DNA of 64,000 bases, from contig NZ_JAEKKT010000133.1 of assembly GCF_019510245.1 (NCBI RefSeq), positions 186,001 to 250,000 of the forward strand. Direction: 5' to 3'. A program made the translations under genes and the position numbers. Below, in pieces: positions 40,760 through 51,553 of the stretch. The first letter of the stretch is position 1. Each line of letters starts with the position of its first letter. This DNA comes from Streptomyces sp. Lineage in GTDB: Bacteria; Actinomycetota; Actinomycetes; Streptomycetales; Streptomycetaceae. A model generated the notes under the pieces. The model saw only the letters and a program-made list of their open reading frames with translations, did no database searches and had not been told where the DNA came from.

Positions 40760-41452
40760 TCAGCCGTCTCGGCCCTGCCAAGTGGTCACGCAGGCCTCGT
40801 TCCCCTCGACGTCGGCGAGCACCCAGAACGCGGGGGCACGGGTGGCGGACACGAGCCGGCCACCGGCCGCCAGGGCGGCATCGATCCGCCGGGGTGCCTC
40901 GTCGTGCGGGACACAGACGTCGAAGTGGATGCGATTGCGCTGCGGGCGCGCCCGATCCATCTGCTGGAACCAGACAGCCGGGCCCTGCCCCACGGGGTCG
41001 ACGAGAGGATCCTCCACGCCCTCCGCACCCGCCTCGCCCGCGTACCCCAGCACGGCCCTCCAGAACGGCCGGACCGCGGCGATGTCCAGGGCGTCGATCG
41101 CGATCTCCAGGAGCTGGACCGACCGCGGCGCCCCCGTACCGATCTCAGGCGCCGTCAGCAACCCGGTCCGGTCCACGGCGAGAGAGATCCGACGCGCGAG
41201 TTCGACGTCCTTGGCGGTGACCGCCGCATGGACCGACGACTGCAGAGTGAACACGACCCGATCGGGGCGGGCATCGACAAGAAGGTGCCGATCGGCGTCG
41301 CTGCCGCACGCGGCGACGGCGTCCGCTGCCACGCGGACGGCCTGAGCCAACGACCGGACCGAAACCGAGGTTCTCAACGTGCCCAGCAGGAAGCGCCACC
41401 CGCAGTCGTGGACCGCCTCCGACGCTTCCCGCCGGCTCAGTATGTGCTCCAT
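40760..41452 (-). CDS. VOC-family protein with pterin-dehydratase-like N-terminal domain
   Basis: 230 residues. The N-terminal ~110 residues (LRTSVSVRSLAQAVRVAAD, VVFTLQSSVHAAVTAKDVELARRISL) resemble a 4a-hydroxytetrahydrobiopterin dehydratase-type alpha/beta fold. The C-terminal ~115 residues form a glyoxalase/bleomycin-resistance-type VOC domain (LEIAIDALDIAAVRPFWRAVLGY, NRIHFDVCVPHDEA, FWVLADVEGNEACV). The function is unknown; VOC domains bind metals and small ligands. The ATG at 41452 gives the domain boundary expected for this two-domain family in Streptomyces. It stands alone. Confidence 0.8.
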   Translation of the reverse strand: MEHILSRREASEAVHDCGWRFLLGTLRTSVSVRSLAQAVRVAADAVAACGSDADRHLLVDARPDRVVFTLQSSVHAAVTAKDVELARRISLAVDRTGLLTAPEIGTGAPRSVQLLEIAIDALDIAAVRPFWRAVLGYAGEAGAEGVEDPLVDPVGQGPAVWFQQMDRARPQRNRIHFDVCVPHDEAPRRIDAALAAGGRLVSATRAPAFWVLADVEGNEACVTTWQGRDG

Positions 41453-42076
41453 GCCCGCATCCTCGCAGGACGGCGCCGCGCGCGGGCGGACAACTCGGCG
41501 TCCATGCGCCCACGTTCTGCGCCTCCGCCCGGCGCTCCAGCGCCCACTCGGTGACCAGTACGGCCAGCAGGTCCACAGCGCTGCGGGCAGGCCGGTCACC
41601 GATCCGCGGCCTGCGGCACTCCGCCTCCGAGACGAGCGCGGTGAGGAAGCGGGTCACCCGCGCCCGTGCTCCTGCACACCGAACGCACGCCTCCCCACGG
41701 GGACGACCGGACCGTGCCCAGCCGCACCGCCCGACCGTCCGCGCCGACTCGTCCGCCGCCCTCCCCCGAGCAGCTCAACGGGGCAGACCACCGTCCGCAC
41801 CCGAGGAATTCCGACACTCGTCCACCAGCAAGGAGTCGCACGCCTCAACGAGCCGCCGGTCGACAGCACCCGACCGGCAGTCTCCACAGAGCACGCGCCC
41901 CTCACCCGCCGCCGCTTCCGGCAGTCGGAGCCGCCGCGGCGTTCACCGCCTGCCCAGCCGGGCAGGGTCATGGGGCGGCGTGACCAACGCCATAGCGGAT
42001 TCCCCAGCCGTGGGTTTATGTGACGTGTCAACTTGTTGAATCATGTGCACAGCATGCAAACCCTAGGAGCCCCGCC
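41453..42076. other. Long intergenic region without a supportable gene
   Basis: About 620 bases. A minus-strand frame from 41657 begins with a plausible helix (TRFLTALVSEAECRRPRIGD), but it soon becomes low-complexity and overlaps the VOC gene start, so it may be a gene fragment. Elsewhere only Pro/Arg-rich frames occur. The final 80 bases hold the promoter of the monooxygenase operon, including an inverted repeat at 42029-42040. Confidence 0.5.
42029..42040 (+). promoter_or_regulatory. Inverted repeat TCAAC-TT-GTTGA upstream of the monooxygenase operon
   Basis: A perfect 5-bp inverted repeat with a 2-base spacer, 37 bases before the ATG at 42077. The half-sites match those of the GTTG-N6-CAAC palindromes but in the opposite (outward) arrangement, so it may bind a related MarR protein or be unrelated. 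Confidence 0.4.
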
Positions 42077-43264
42077 ATGCAGTTCGGCATCTTCAGCGTC
42101 GGTGACATCTCGCCGGACCCCGTCAGCGGTCAGACCCAGAGCGAGGCCGAGCGGATCAGCAACATCGTCAAGGTCGCCCGGCGGGCCGACGAGGTGGGCC
42201 TCGACGTGTTCGCGCTGGGGGAGCATCACAACCCGCCCTTCGTGCCGTCCTCTCCCCCGGCCGTGCTCGCCCACATCGCGGCGCTGACGGAGCGGATCGT
42301 CCTGAGCACGGCCGTCACCCTGATCACCACCAACGACCCGGTGAAGATCGCCGAGGACTACGCGATGGTGCAGCACCTCGCCGAGGGACGCCTGGACCTG
42401 ATGCTCGGGCGCGGGAACACCGTCCCGGTCTATCCCTGGTTCGGCAAGGACATCCGTCAGGGCGTACCGCTCGCCCTGGAGAACTACAACCTGCTCCACC
42501 GGCTGTGGCGCGAGGACGTGGTCGACTGGGAAGGGCAGTTCCGCACACCGCTCCAGGGCTTCACCTCCACCCCGCGCCCGCTGGACGACGTCCCGCCGTT
42601 CGTGTGGCACGGCTCCATCCGCAGCCCGGAGACCGCCGAACAGGCGGCGTACTACGGCAACGGGTTCTTCGCCAACCACATCCTGGCCCCGAACTTCCAC
42701 TTCAAGCCGATCGTCGAGCTCTACCGGCGCCGGTACGAGCACTACGGCCACGGCACCGCCGAGCAGGCCATCGTCGGCCTCGGCGGTATGGCGTTCATCG
42801 CCAAGCGGTCCCAGGACGCGGTCAGCACCTACCGTCCCTACTTCGAGAGCCACGCGATGTTCCGCGGCATGAAGCTGGAGGACTACATGGCCGCCACCCC
42901 CATGACCGTCGGCAGCCCGCAGGAAGTGATCGACAAGGTCCTCACCTGGCAGGAGGGCTTCGGCGACTACCAGCGTCAGCTCTTCGCGGTCGACTCCGGC
43001 GGCCTGCCGGTCGAGATGGCGCTGGAGCAGGTCGAGTTGCTGGGCACCGAGGTGGTGCCGGTGCTGCGCAAGGAGATGGCGGCCCGCCGCAGGCCCGGCG
43101 TCCCCGACGCGCCGACGCACGCCTCGCTGGTCAAGGCGAAGTACGGCGACGCCGAACCGCGCCGGCCGCGTCCGAACCCCAATCGGGGCGACAACCTGTC
43201 GGGCACTTCGCCGTACCAGGACAGCGCCCCGGACGTCGCGGCCGGCTTCCCGGCGGCGTTCTGA
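42077..43264 (+). CDS. LLM-class flavin-dependent monooxygenase (CE1758-like)
   Basis: 395 residues with GGAG upstream of the ATG. A bacterial luciferase-like TIM barrel: EVGLDVFALGEHHNPPFVPSSP, ALTERIVLSTAVTLITTNDPV, YAMVQHLAEGRLDLMLGRGN. It uses reduced FMN and O2 to oxidise an unknown substrate. The length, the neighbours and the tail (LVKAKYGDAEPRRPRPNPNR) match the LLM partner of the CE1758/CE1759 pair of actinobacteria. The next gene starts within its stop codon (TGATG). Confidence 0.9.
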   Translation: MQFGIFSVGDISPDPVSGQTQSEAERISNIVKVARRADEVGLDVFALGEHHNPPFVPSSPPAVLAHIAALTERIVLSTAVTLITTNDPVKIAEDYAMVQHLAEGRLDLMLGRGNTVPVYPWFGKDIRQGVPLALENYNLLHRLWREDVVDWEGQFRTPLQGFTSTPRPLDDVPPFVWHGSIRSPETAEQAAYYGNGFFANHILAPNFHFKPIVELYRRRYEHYGHGTAEQAIVGLGGMAFIAKRSQDAVSTYRPYFESHAMFRGMKLEDYMAATPMTVGSPQEVIDKVLTWQEGFGDYQRQLFAVDSGGLPVEMALEQVELLGTEVVPVLRKEMAARRRPGVPDAPTHASLVKAKYGDAEPRRPRPNPNRGDNLSGTSPYQDSAPDVAAGFPAAF

Positions 43265-44055
43265 TGGCGGGCACCCCTCGTGCGGCCCACACGGCGGACC
43301 ACGAGCAGGGCGGCGGGGAACCCGGCACGAACGATCACACGGCTCCCGGCGGTCCGGTCACGCTCGTGATCGTCAACGCGGGTGTCAGCGACCCGTCGTC
43401 GACCCGGCTGCTCGCCGACCGCATCGCCCAGAAGACGATCGACGCCCTGCGCGCCGCGGGCACGACGGCGACCGTGCGTTCGATCGACCTCGGCCCGCTC
43501 GCCACGGACATCGCGCAGGGCATCGTGTCCGGCATGCTCAACCCGAAGGTGCAGTCGGTCATGGAACTGCTGGCCGGTGCCGACGCGGTCATCGCCGCAA
43601 CCCCGGTCTACAAGGCCGCCGTCAGTGGCCTGTTCAAGTCCTTCGTCGACCTGGTCGACAACGACCTGCTGATCGCCAGGCCCGTCGTCCTCGCCGCGAC
43701 GGGCGGCAGCGCACGGCACGCCATGGTCGTGGACGAGCACCTCCGGCCCCTGTTCGCCTTCCTCCGGGCCCTGCCGATGCCCACCTCCCTGTACGCCACG
43801 CCCGAGGACTGGGGATCGGCCGACCTCGGCAAGCGCATCGACCGTGCCGCTCAGGAGCTCTCCGTCCTGCTGCGCTCCGGAGCCGGCCGGCAGATCGCGG
43901 ACCGCAACTGGGGCGACTACCAGCACCAGTTCGGCGGGAACGCCACCGCCGCCGAGCGGTCCGTCGACGACGTCGACTTCGACACCGACCTCATGCGACT
44001 GGCCACCGGAGGCGGCGCCCCCGTCCGCAAGGAGGAGCCGCGACGTGATCACTGA
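43264..44055 (+). CDS. NADPH-dependent FMN reductase (CE1759-like, LLM partner)
   Basis: 263 residues. A flavodoxin-fold reductase with VTLVIVNAGVSDPSSTRLLAD as the FMN-binding start, ADAVIAATPVYKAAVSGLFKSF and VVLAATGGSARHAMVVDEHL. It would supply reduced FMN to the coupled monooxygenase. A ~30-residue polar N-terminal extension precedes the core. It overlaps both neighbours: TGATG with the monooxygenase and an 11-base overlap with the FAD enzyme. Confidence 0.9.
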   Translation: MAGTPRAAHTADHEQGGGEPGTNDHTAPGGPVTLVIVNAGVSDPSSTRLLADRIAQKTIDALRAAGTTATVRSIDLGPLATDIAQGIVSGMLNPKVQSVMELLAGADAVIAATPVYKAAVSGLFKSFVDLVDNDLLIARPVVLAATGGSARHAMVVDEHLRPLFAFLRALPMPTSLYATPEDWGSADLGKRIDRAAQELSVLLRSGAGRQIADRNWGDYQHQFGGNATAAERSVDDVDFDTDLMRLATGGGAPVRKEEPRRDH

Positions 44056-45226
44056 CGAGGCAGACCCGTACGACTCGCGGTCCCTGCGGCGGGCCACCGT
44101 GGTGGTCGTCGGCGGCGGCCAGTCCGGGCTGTCGGCGGGCTACCACCTCAAGCGGCGCGGTTTCGTCAGCGCCCTGGACGAAGGCGCCGCGTCCACGGAC
44201 CGCACGTTCGTCGTGCTAGACGGCGAAGCCGCGCCCGGCGGGGCGTGGCGCCACCGCTGGGAGTCGCTGCACATGGCCACGGTCAACGGGATCTTCGATC
44301 TCCCGGGGTTCCCGAAGCCCCCGATCGACCCCGCGGAGCCAAGCCGTACTGCGGTACCGCGCTACTTCGCCGACTTCGAGCAGCGGATGGACCTGCCCGT
44401 CCTGCGGCCGGTGCGGGTCACCACCGTACGTCCGGCCGATGCGGACCCCGACGGCGAACTGGTGGTCGAGTCCGATCACGGCACCTGGCTGACCCGGGTG
44501 GTCGTCAACGCGACCGGCACCTGGACCAACCCCGTCCTGCCCCACTACCCGGGGCAGGAGACGTTCACCGGGCTTCAGCTGCACACCCACGACTACGTCA
44601 GGGCCGAGGACTTCGCCGGCCTGCGGGTCGCCGTCGTGGGCGGCGGTATCTCCGCGCTCCAGCAACTGGAGGAGATCTCCAGGGCGGCGACCACCTTCTG
44701 GTACACCCGCCGCGAACCCTTCTTCCGAGACGGCGGGTTCGACCCGGAGGTCGAGGGACGCGAGATCATCGCCCACGTCCTCGCCGACGTCGAGGCGGGC
44801 AGGCCCACGGGCAGTGTCGTCTCCTACACCGGCCTCGCCTGGACTCCGTACGCACTGGCGGCCAGGGAACGCGGCGCGCTCGAACGCCGTCCGATGTTCA
44901 CGGCGATCGAGCCCGGCGGCGTACGGGAGGCGGACGGCTCCTTCACCTCCGTCGACGCGATCCTGTGGGCGACCGGCTTCAAGGCGGCACTCGCGCACCT
45001 GGCCCCCCTGTCGCTGCGCAACGAGCACGGCGGCATCCGGATGACCGGCACCCAGGTGGCCGGCGAACCCCGGGTGCACCTGGTCGGATTCGGCCCGTCC
45101 CAGTCCACCGTCGGCTCCAACCGCGCCGGCCGCAGCGCGGTCGTGGCGATCATCGGATACCTCGGCGGACAGCAGCCCGTACACCGTGCCGTGGCCGACA
45201 ACCCCGCCTCCGCACGGCCCTCTTGA
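44045..45226 (+). CDS. FAD-dependent monooxygenase/oxidoreductase
   Basis: 393 residues from a GTG with GGAGGA upstream. The FAD motif is VVVVGGGQSGLSAGYHL, followed by RWESLHMATVNGIFDLPGFP, a second dinucleotide motif VAVVGGGISALQQLEE and the closing ILWATGFKAALAHL. This is the flavin-containing monooxygenase/Trk-like group. It is the third enzyme of the operon and may act on the product or reduced cofactor of the LLM pair. The order LLM-FMN reductase-FAD monooxygenase suggests a small oxidative degradation pathway. Confidence 0.87.
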   Translation: MITDEADPYDSRSLRRATVVVVGGGQSGLSAGYHLKRRGFVSALDEGAASTDRTFVVLDGEAAPGGAWRHRWESLHMATVNGIFDLPGFPKPPIDPAEPSRTAVPRYFADFEQRMDLPVLRPVRVTTVRPADADPDGELVVESDHGTWLTRVVVNATGTWTNPVLPHYPGQETFTGLQLHTHDYVRAEDFAGLRVAVVGGGISALQQLEEISRAATTFWYTRREPFFRDGGFDPEVEGREIIAHVLADVEAGRPTGSVVSYTGLAWTPYALAARERGALERRPMFTAIEPGGVREADGSFTSVDAILWATGFKAALAHLAPLSLRNEHGGIRMTGTQVAGEPRVHLVGFGPSQSTVGSNRAGRSAVVAIIGYLGGQQPVHRAVADNPASARPS

Positions 45227-45302
45227 GCCTGTCCGGCTCGAACGCTTCGCGAGCGAGGTCGTCCCCGTCGCCCACCCTCCGTCGCCGCCTTCGCCCGCCG
45301 GG

Positions 45303-46567
45303 TCACCCGAAGTCCGGCGCGAGCAGTTCGGTGATGCGCCGGGAGGCACGGCGGGCCTCCGTGGCGGGGTCCGCTCCGCCGAGCACCTTGGTCATGTAGC
45401 CCTTGATCGGGTTGTCGGCCTCCACCGCCGGCCAGTCTGGGGTGTGAGGGGTCGCCCTCCCCCGTGCGGCGCCCGCCGCCATGGCGGCGACCCCCTCCTC
45501 CCCGGCCACCGCGCCCGCCAGCGTGGTCTTGTTGGGCACGTAGTTCATGGTGCGGGCCAGGTCGGTGTCCCACTTGGCGCCGGTCAACGCTCCGACGACG
45601 GCGGTCGCGTCGTAGGGCCGGCCGGTGTTCTGCGGTACGACGAGGTCGGAGCCGCCGGTGAAGACGGCGCCGGGGTGGGCCGCGGTGAGGCCCGGCACCG
45701 GGAAGTAGCCGATCTCGTCCTTCAGTTCGGGGTTCTCCTGCACGATGGACTGGGCGAGTCCGGGCACCGCGACGATCTGCGCGACCCGTCCGCCCGCGAA
45801 CACCTGCGCTTGGGGCGGGTGTTCCTCGTCGGCGTCGACGGGCCCCTTGCCGAGGACCTGCAGTCGCCGGTAGAAATCCATCCCGCGCAACGCGGCCGGG
45901 CTGTCGAGGGTGCCCTTCCACTCCGCGTCCGTCTCCTGGGCGAGGTCGCCGCCCTCGTCCCAGATGAACCCGGCGAGGGTGTACCAGTCCTGTCCTGCGA
46001 GGTAGATCCCCTGATCACCCCCGGAGTTGAGCCTCTCGGTGTCGGCCAGCCACTGCTCGCGGGTCTTCGGCGGCGAGGTGATCCCCGCCTTCCTGAACAG
46101 GTCCTTGCGGTAGATGACGACGCGGTTGGCGGCGTACCAGGGGATGCCGTACTGGCGGGAGTCGTCCGAGCCGGGCTCGGCGAGGCCGGGCAGCCACTGC
46201 TCCTTGCCCCAGTCGCGCATCGACTCCAGGGTGAGGTCGGTGAGCCGGCCGTCCTCGACGTACTGCGGGACCTGGGTGTTGCCGACCTCGATGACGTCGG
46301 GCGCGTCGTCGGAGTCGCTCTTCAGCGCGGCCTGCACCTTGTCCACGATGCCGGTCCAGTCCTGGATGCGGATGTCCAGGCGGATGTCCTGGTGGGTGCG
46401 CTCGAAGTCCGTGGTGAACCGGTGCAGGAAGTCCGCCGAGGCGCTGTTCCGCATCAGCCACACCGTGACCGTGTGGCGCCCGCCCCCCCCTCGCCCGGCA
46501 GGACTCCACAGGCGCTCAGCAGGGCGGCGGACACACAGACGAGGGCGAGTGTGCGGCGATGTCTCAC
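45303..46567 (-). pseudogene. ABC-transporter sugar-binding lipoprotein, frameshifted in a C8 run
   Basis: The N-terminus, from a GTG at 46567 with AGGA upstream, is a lipoprotein signal (RHRRTLALVCVSAALLSACG). After the lipobox the coding sense moves to another frame, where a complete family-1-like solute-binding protein follows (VTVWLMRNSASADFLHRF, PDVIEVGNTQVPQYVEDG, YGIPWYAANRVVIYRKDLF, GGSDLVVPQNTGR, NPIKGYMTKVLGG). The frames join exactly at eight consecutive C residues (46483-46490 on the plus strand); nine or six would keep the frame open. The product would bind an oligosaccharide or sugar for uptake. No permease genes are adjacent. Confidence 0.8.
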
Positions 46568-46652
46568 GGGGGTTCCTGTTCTGTCTGGCGGACAGGCGAA
46601 GAGGCCCGACGTGGGGGGACGAGCACCGGGGCCCGTACGGGTGTACGGGATT

Positions 46653-46666
46653 TTGGTATGGACCAA
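46653..46666 (-). promoter_or_regulatory. dre-like palindrome upstream of the binding-protein gene
   Basis: TTGGTATGGACCAA lies 86 bases upstream of the lipoprotein start. It differs at two core positions from the DasR target TGGTCTAGACCA. It could bind DasR or another GntR-type sugar regulator, linking this binding protein to N-acetylglucosamine or chitin use. It also lies 97 bases upstream of the dodecin ATG. Confidence 0.45.
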
Positions 46667-46762
46667 TATGGAGGGTCAAGGGCTGTAGGCGTTTCGGAAC
46701 CGACGCCTCGCGCTCCGCTTCCGGATGCGGCACCGTGGAGTGACGACGAGAGGAGCTTCCCG

Positions 46763-46978
46763 ATGACGAACCACACCTACCGGGTGACCGAGATCGTCGG
46801 CACCTCGCACGAGGGCATCGACCAGGCCATCCGCAACGGTGTCGCACGCGCCAACCAGACCCTGCGCAACCTGGACTGGTTCGAGGTCACACAGGTCAGG
46901 GGCCAGATCGAGAACGGGCAGATCGAGCACTACCAGGTAGGCCTGAAGGTGGGCTTCCGCATCGACGAAGAGGGCTGA
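46763..46978 (+). CDS. Dodecin-family flavin-binding protein
   Basis: 71 residues with GAGAGGAG upstream. The full dodecin pattern is present: YRVTEIVGTSHEGIDQAI, a helix with GVARANQTLRNLDWFEVTQ, and RGQIENGQIEHYQVGLKVGF. Dodecins form hollow dodecamers that store riboflavin-derived flavins and protect them from light. Two flavin-dependent monooxygenase genes flank it in the window (42-45 kb and 47.6 kb). It is convergent with the phosphatase gene. Confidence 0.92.
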   Translation: MTNHTYRVTEIVGTSHEGIDQAIRNGVARANQTLRNLDWFEVTQVRGQIENGQIEHYQVGLKVGFRIDEEG

Positions 46979-46988
46979 CGCCGTACCG

Positions 46989-47480
46989 TCAGGTCCGCCC
47001 CTCCCCCTCCTGGGCCTCTTCCAGCGCGGCCGAGCGGTCGGCCCAGCGGGCCCGCACGACGGTGAAGCCGGCCCGTTCGGCGGCGTCGCACACCAGCTCG
47101 TCGTCATCGACCAGAAAGCGGACCGAGCGCCCCTGCGCGAGCCGGCGCAGGATCTCCAGCTTGGTGTGCCGGGCGGGCCGGCGGTCGGCGTTGCGCCGCA
47201 TGTGCACATGGCCCTCCGGCAGCCCGTGGGCCTCGAGCCAGCCGAGCGTGTCGCGCCGGCAGCGCTCGGGGCGCCCGGTGAGATAGACGATCTCGCACTC
47301 CTCGGCGCTCGCCACGGCCAGCGCGATCCCCTCGGCGAGCGGCGGATCGTGCGGCGCGGCCGCGAAGAACGCGTCCCAGTCCCGGGGCTTGCTCTCGAGG
47401 AACCGCTGCCGGTGTGCGGTGTCGGCGAGGGTGTTGTCGATGTCGAACACGGCGATCGGACGTGCGCTGCTCTCGGTCAC
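46989..47480 (-). CDS. HAD-superfamily phosphatase (polynucleotide kinase 3'-phosphatase-like)
   Basis: 163 residues from a GTG. The HAD motifs are AVFDIDNTLADT (nucleophile Asp and acid/base Asp), VYLTGRPERCR, a Lys in RHTKLEILRRL and VRFLVDDDELVCDAA. The layout matches the small phosphatase domains related to PNKP and to the LNS2 group. It dephosphorylates an unknown small molecule or nucleic acid end. It overlaps nothing and ends 10 bases from the dodecin gene, convergently. Confidence 0.85.
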   Translation of the reverse strand: MTESSARPIAVFDIDNTLADTAHRQRFLESKPRDWDAFFAAAPHDPPLAEGIALAVASAEECEIVYLTGRPERCRRDTLGWLEAHGLPEGHVHMRRNADRRPARHTKLEILRRLAQGRSVRFLVDDDELVCDAAERAGFTVVRARWADRSAALEEAQEGEGRT

Positions 47481-47592
47481 CCGGCAACCCTAGGACGCGA
47501 TGCCCCCGGCGGTCGGTCCGACGGCGGCCCCAGAGTGTCCCCGGCGGCCGGCCCCGCGGGAATCCCGTGGCCCCGCGGCTGTTGAACCCTGT

Positions 47593-48591
47593 GTGAACGC
47601 AATCATCGCCCGGACCCGGTTCTCCGTCCTCGACCGCTCCCGCACCCGGGAGGGGCACGCGCCCGGTGAGGCGCTGCGGGACACGGTGGCGCTGGCGCGG
47701 GAGGTGGAGGCGCTCGGATACCACCGCTTCTGGGTGTCGGAGCACCACGGGGTGCCCGGGGTCGCCGGCTCCGCACCGACCGTGCTCGCCGCCGCCGTTG
47801 CCGCCGCGACCAGGACCATCCGGGTCGGGACCGGCGGCGTCATGCTGCCCAACCACCGACCGCTGGTCGTGGCCGAGCAGTTCGGCGTGCTGGAGTCGCT
47901 GTACCCGGGGCGGATCGACATGGGGCTCGGCCGGTCGGTGGGCTTCACCGACGGTGTGCGCAAGGCGCTGGGACGCGGCAAGGACGACGCCGAGGACTTC
48001 GCGGCGCAGCTCGGCGAGCTGCTCGGCTGGTTCGAGGGGACCTCGCCCACCGGGGTGCGGGCCCGCCCGGCACAGGGGCTGCGCGTGCCGCCGTTCGTCC
48101 TGGCGATGGGCGAGGGCGCGGACATCGCGGCCCGGGCCGGGCTGCCGATGGTCATCGGCGACCTGCGGGGCCGCGAGAAGATGCGGCGCGGGATCGACCA
48201 CTACCGCGACCGCTTCCGGCCCTCCCCGTGGGCGGCCGAGCCGTACGTCGTGATCTCCGGGACGGTCGCGGTCGCCGGCACCCCCGAGGCGGCACACCGG
48301 CTGCTCGTCCCGGAGGCCTGGTCGATGGCGTACTCCCGCACGCACGGCGCGTTCCCGCCGCTGCCCCCGGCCGAGGCCGTCGAGGCCCGGACGATGACCG
48401 CCAAGGAGCGCGGCCTCTACGAGTCAGGGCTCGCCGGGCACATCGCCGGCACCGAGGACCAGGTCGCCCACGAGCTGGAGACGGTCCTGAAGGAGACCGG
48501 TGCCGACGAGGTGCTGGTCACCACGAGTACGTACGACCGGGCGGCCCTGCTGGACTCGTACCGGCGGCTGACCGGGATCGTGGCCTCCTGA
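47593..48591 (+). CDS. LLM-class flavin-dependent oxidoreductase (MsnO8-like)
   Basis: 332 residues. Bacterial luciferase-like barrel: HRFWVSEHHGVPGVAGSAPTV, RTIRVGTGGVMLPNHRPLVVAEQFG, PGRIDMGLGRSVGFTDGVR, and the C-terminal GTEDQVAHELETVL. This is the MsnO8 subgroup found throughout Streptomyces, often outside biosynthetic clusters. The GTG at 47593 has no convincing Shine-Dalgarno sequence, so the exact start is tentative. It is independent of the three-gene operon at 42-45 kb. Confidence 0.88.
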   Translation: MNAIIARTRFSVLDRSRTREGHAPGEALRDTVALAREVEALGYHRFWVSEHHGVPGVAGSAPTVLAAAVAAATRTIRVGTGGVMLPNHRPLVVAEQFGVLESLYPGRIDMGLGRSVGFTDGVRKALGRGKDDAEDFAAQLGELLGWFEGTSPTGVRARPAQGLRVPPFVLAMGEGADIAARAGLPMVIGDLRGREKMRRGIDHYRDRFRPSPWAAEPYVVISGTVAVAGTPEAAHRLLVPEAWSMAYSRTHGAFPPLPPAEAVEARTMTAKERGLYESGLAGHIAGTEDQVAHELETVLKETGADEVLVTTSTYDRAALLDSYRRLTGIVAS

Positions 48592-48600
48592 CCGGGCCGG

Positions 48601-51072
<2,472 letters not shown>

Positions 51073-51285
51073 GGGCCGGGCCTTTCTGCGGACAGCTGTG
51101 CGGGGCGGCGCCGCGGGGCGGCTGTGCGAGAGCCTCTCCGGAGGGCTCCGGGATCGTCGGCAATCCGCGTCTTCCAAGCTCGCACAGGCGGGCCGGGCCC
51201 GCACGGGGACGGCCGCCGAGATGCGGACGGCGCCCCGGCCGGTGACGCTGGGGGGTGGAAGCCGCAACCAGCGAGGAGGGCTGCC

Positions 51286-51477
51286 ATGTCCATGCTGGAC
51301 AAGCTCAAGGGAATGCTCAAGGGCCACGAGGACCAGGCCAGACAGGGCGTCCAAAAGGGCGGCGACGTGATCGACCAGCGGACCGGGAACAAGTACCAGT
51401 CCCAGGTCGACATGGCCCAGAAGCAGGCCGACGACTACATCGAACGGGAGCGGAGGCAGGGCGACCCTCCGCAGTAG
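51286..51477 (+). CDS. Small MT0933-like (Rv0909-type) antitoxin family protein
   Basis: 63 residues with a strong GAGGAGG site. The N-terminus MSMLDKLKGMLKGHEDQARQ and the GNKYQSQVDMAQKQADDYI segment match the MT0933-like antitoxin family of actinobacteria, mostly amphipathic helix. No toxin (PIN, MazF or START-like) gene is adjacent, so it may function on its own, for example as a stress protein. It is divergent from the Clp ATPase gene. Confidence 0.75.
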   Translation: MSMLDKLKGMLKGHEDQARQGVQKGGDVIDQRTGNKYQSQVDMAQKQADDYIERERRQGDPPQ

Positions 51478-51553
51478 GCAGAGGGCTGCTCCGGGCTAGG
51501 ATCGCGGGGTTTGTCCCTGCCCCGCGAGCCGCCCGTCACGGAGTGTCCGTCCG

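Noticed and set aside
41145..41657. Possible 170-residue minus-strand gene
   Set aside because: Only the first ~50 residues look protein-like, the rest overlaps the VOC gene in another frame; at most a gene fragment.
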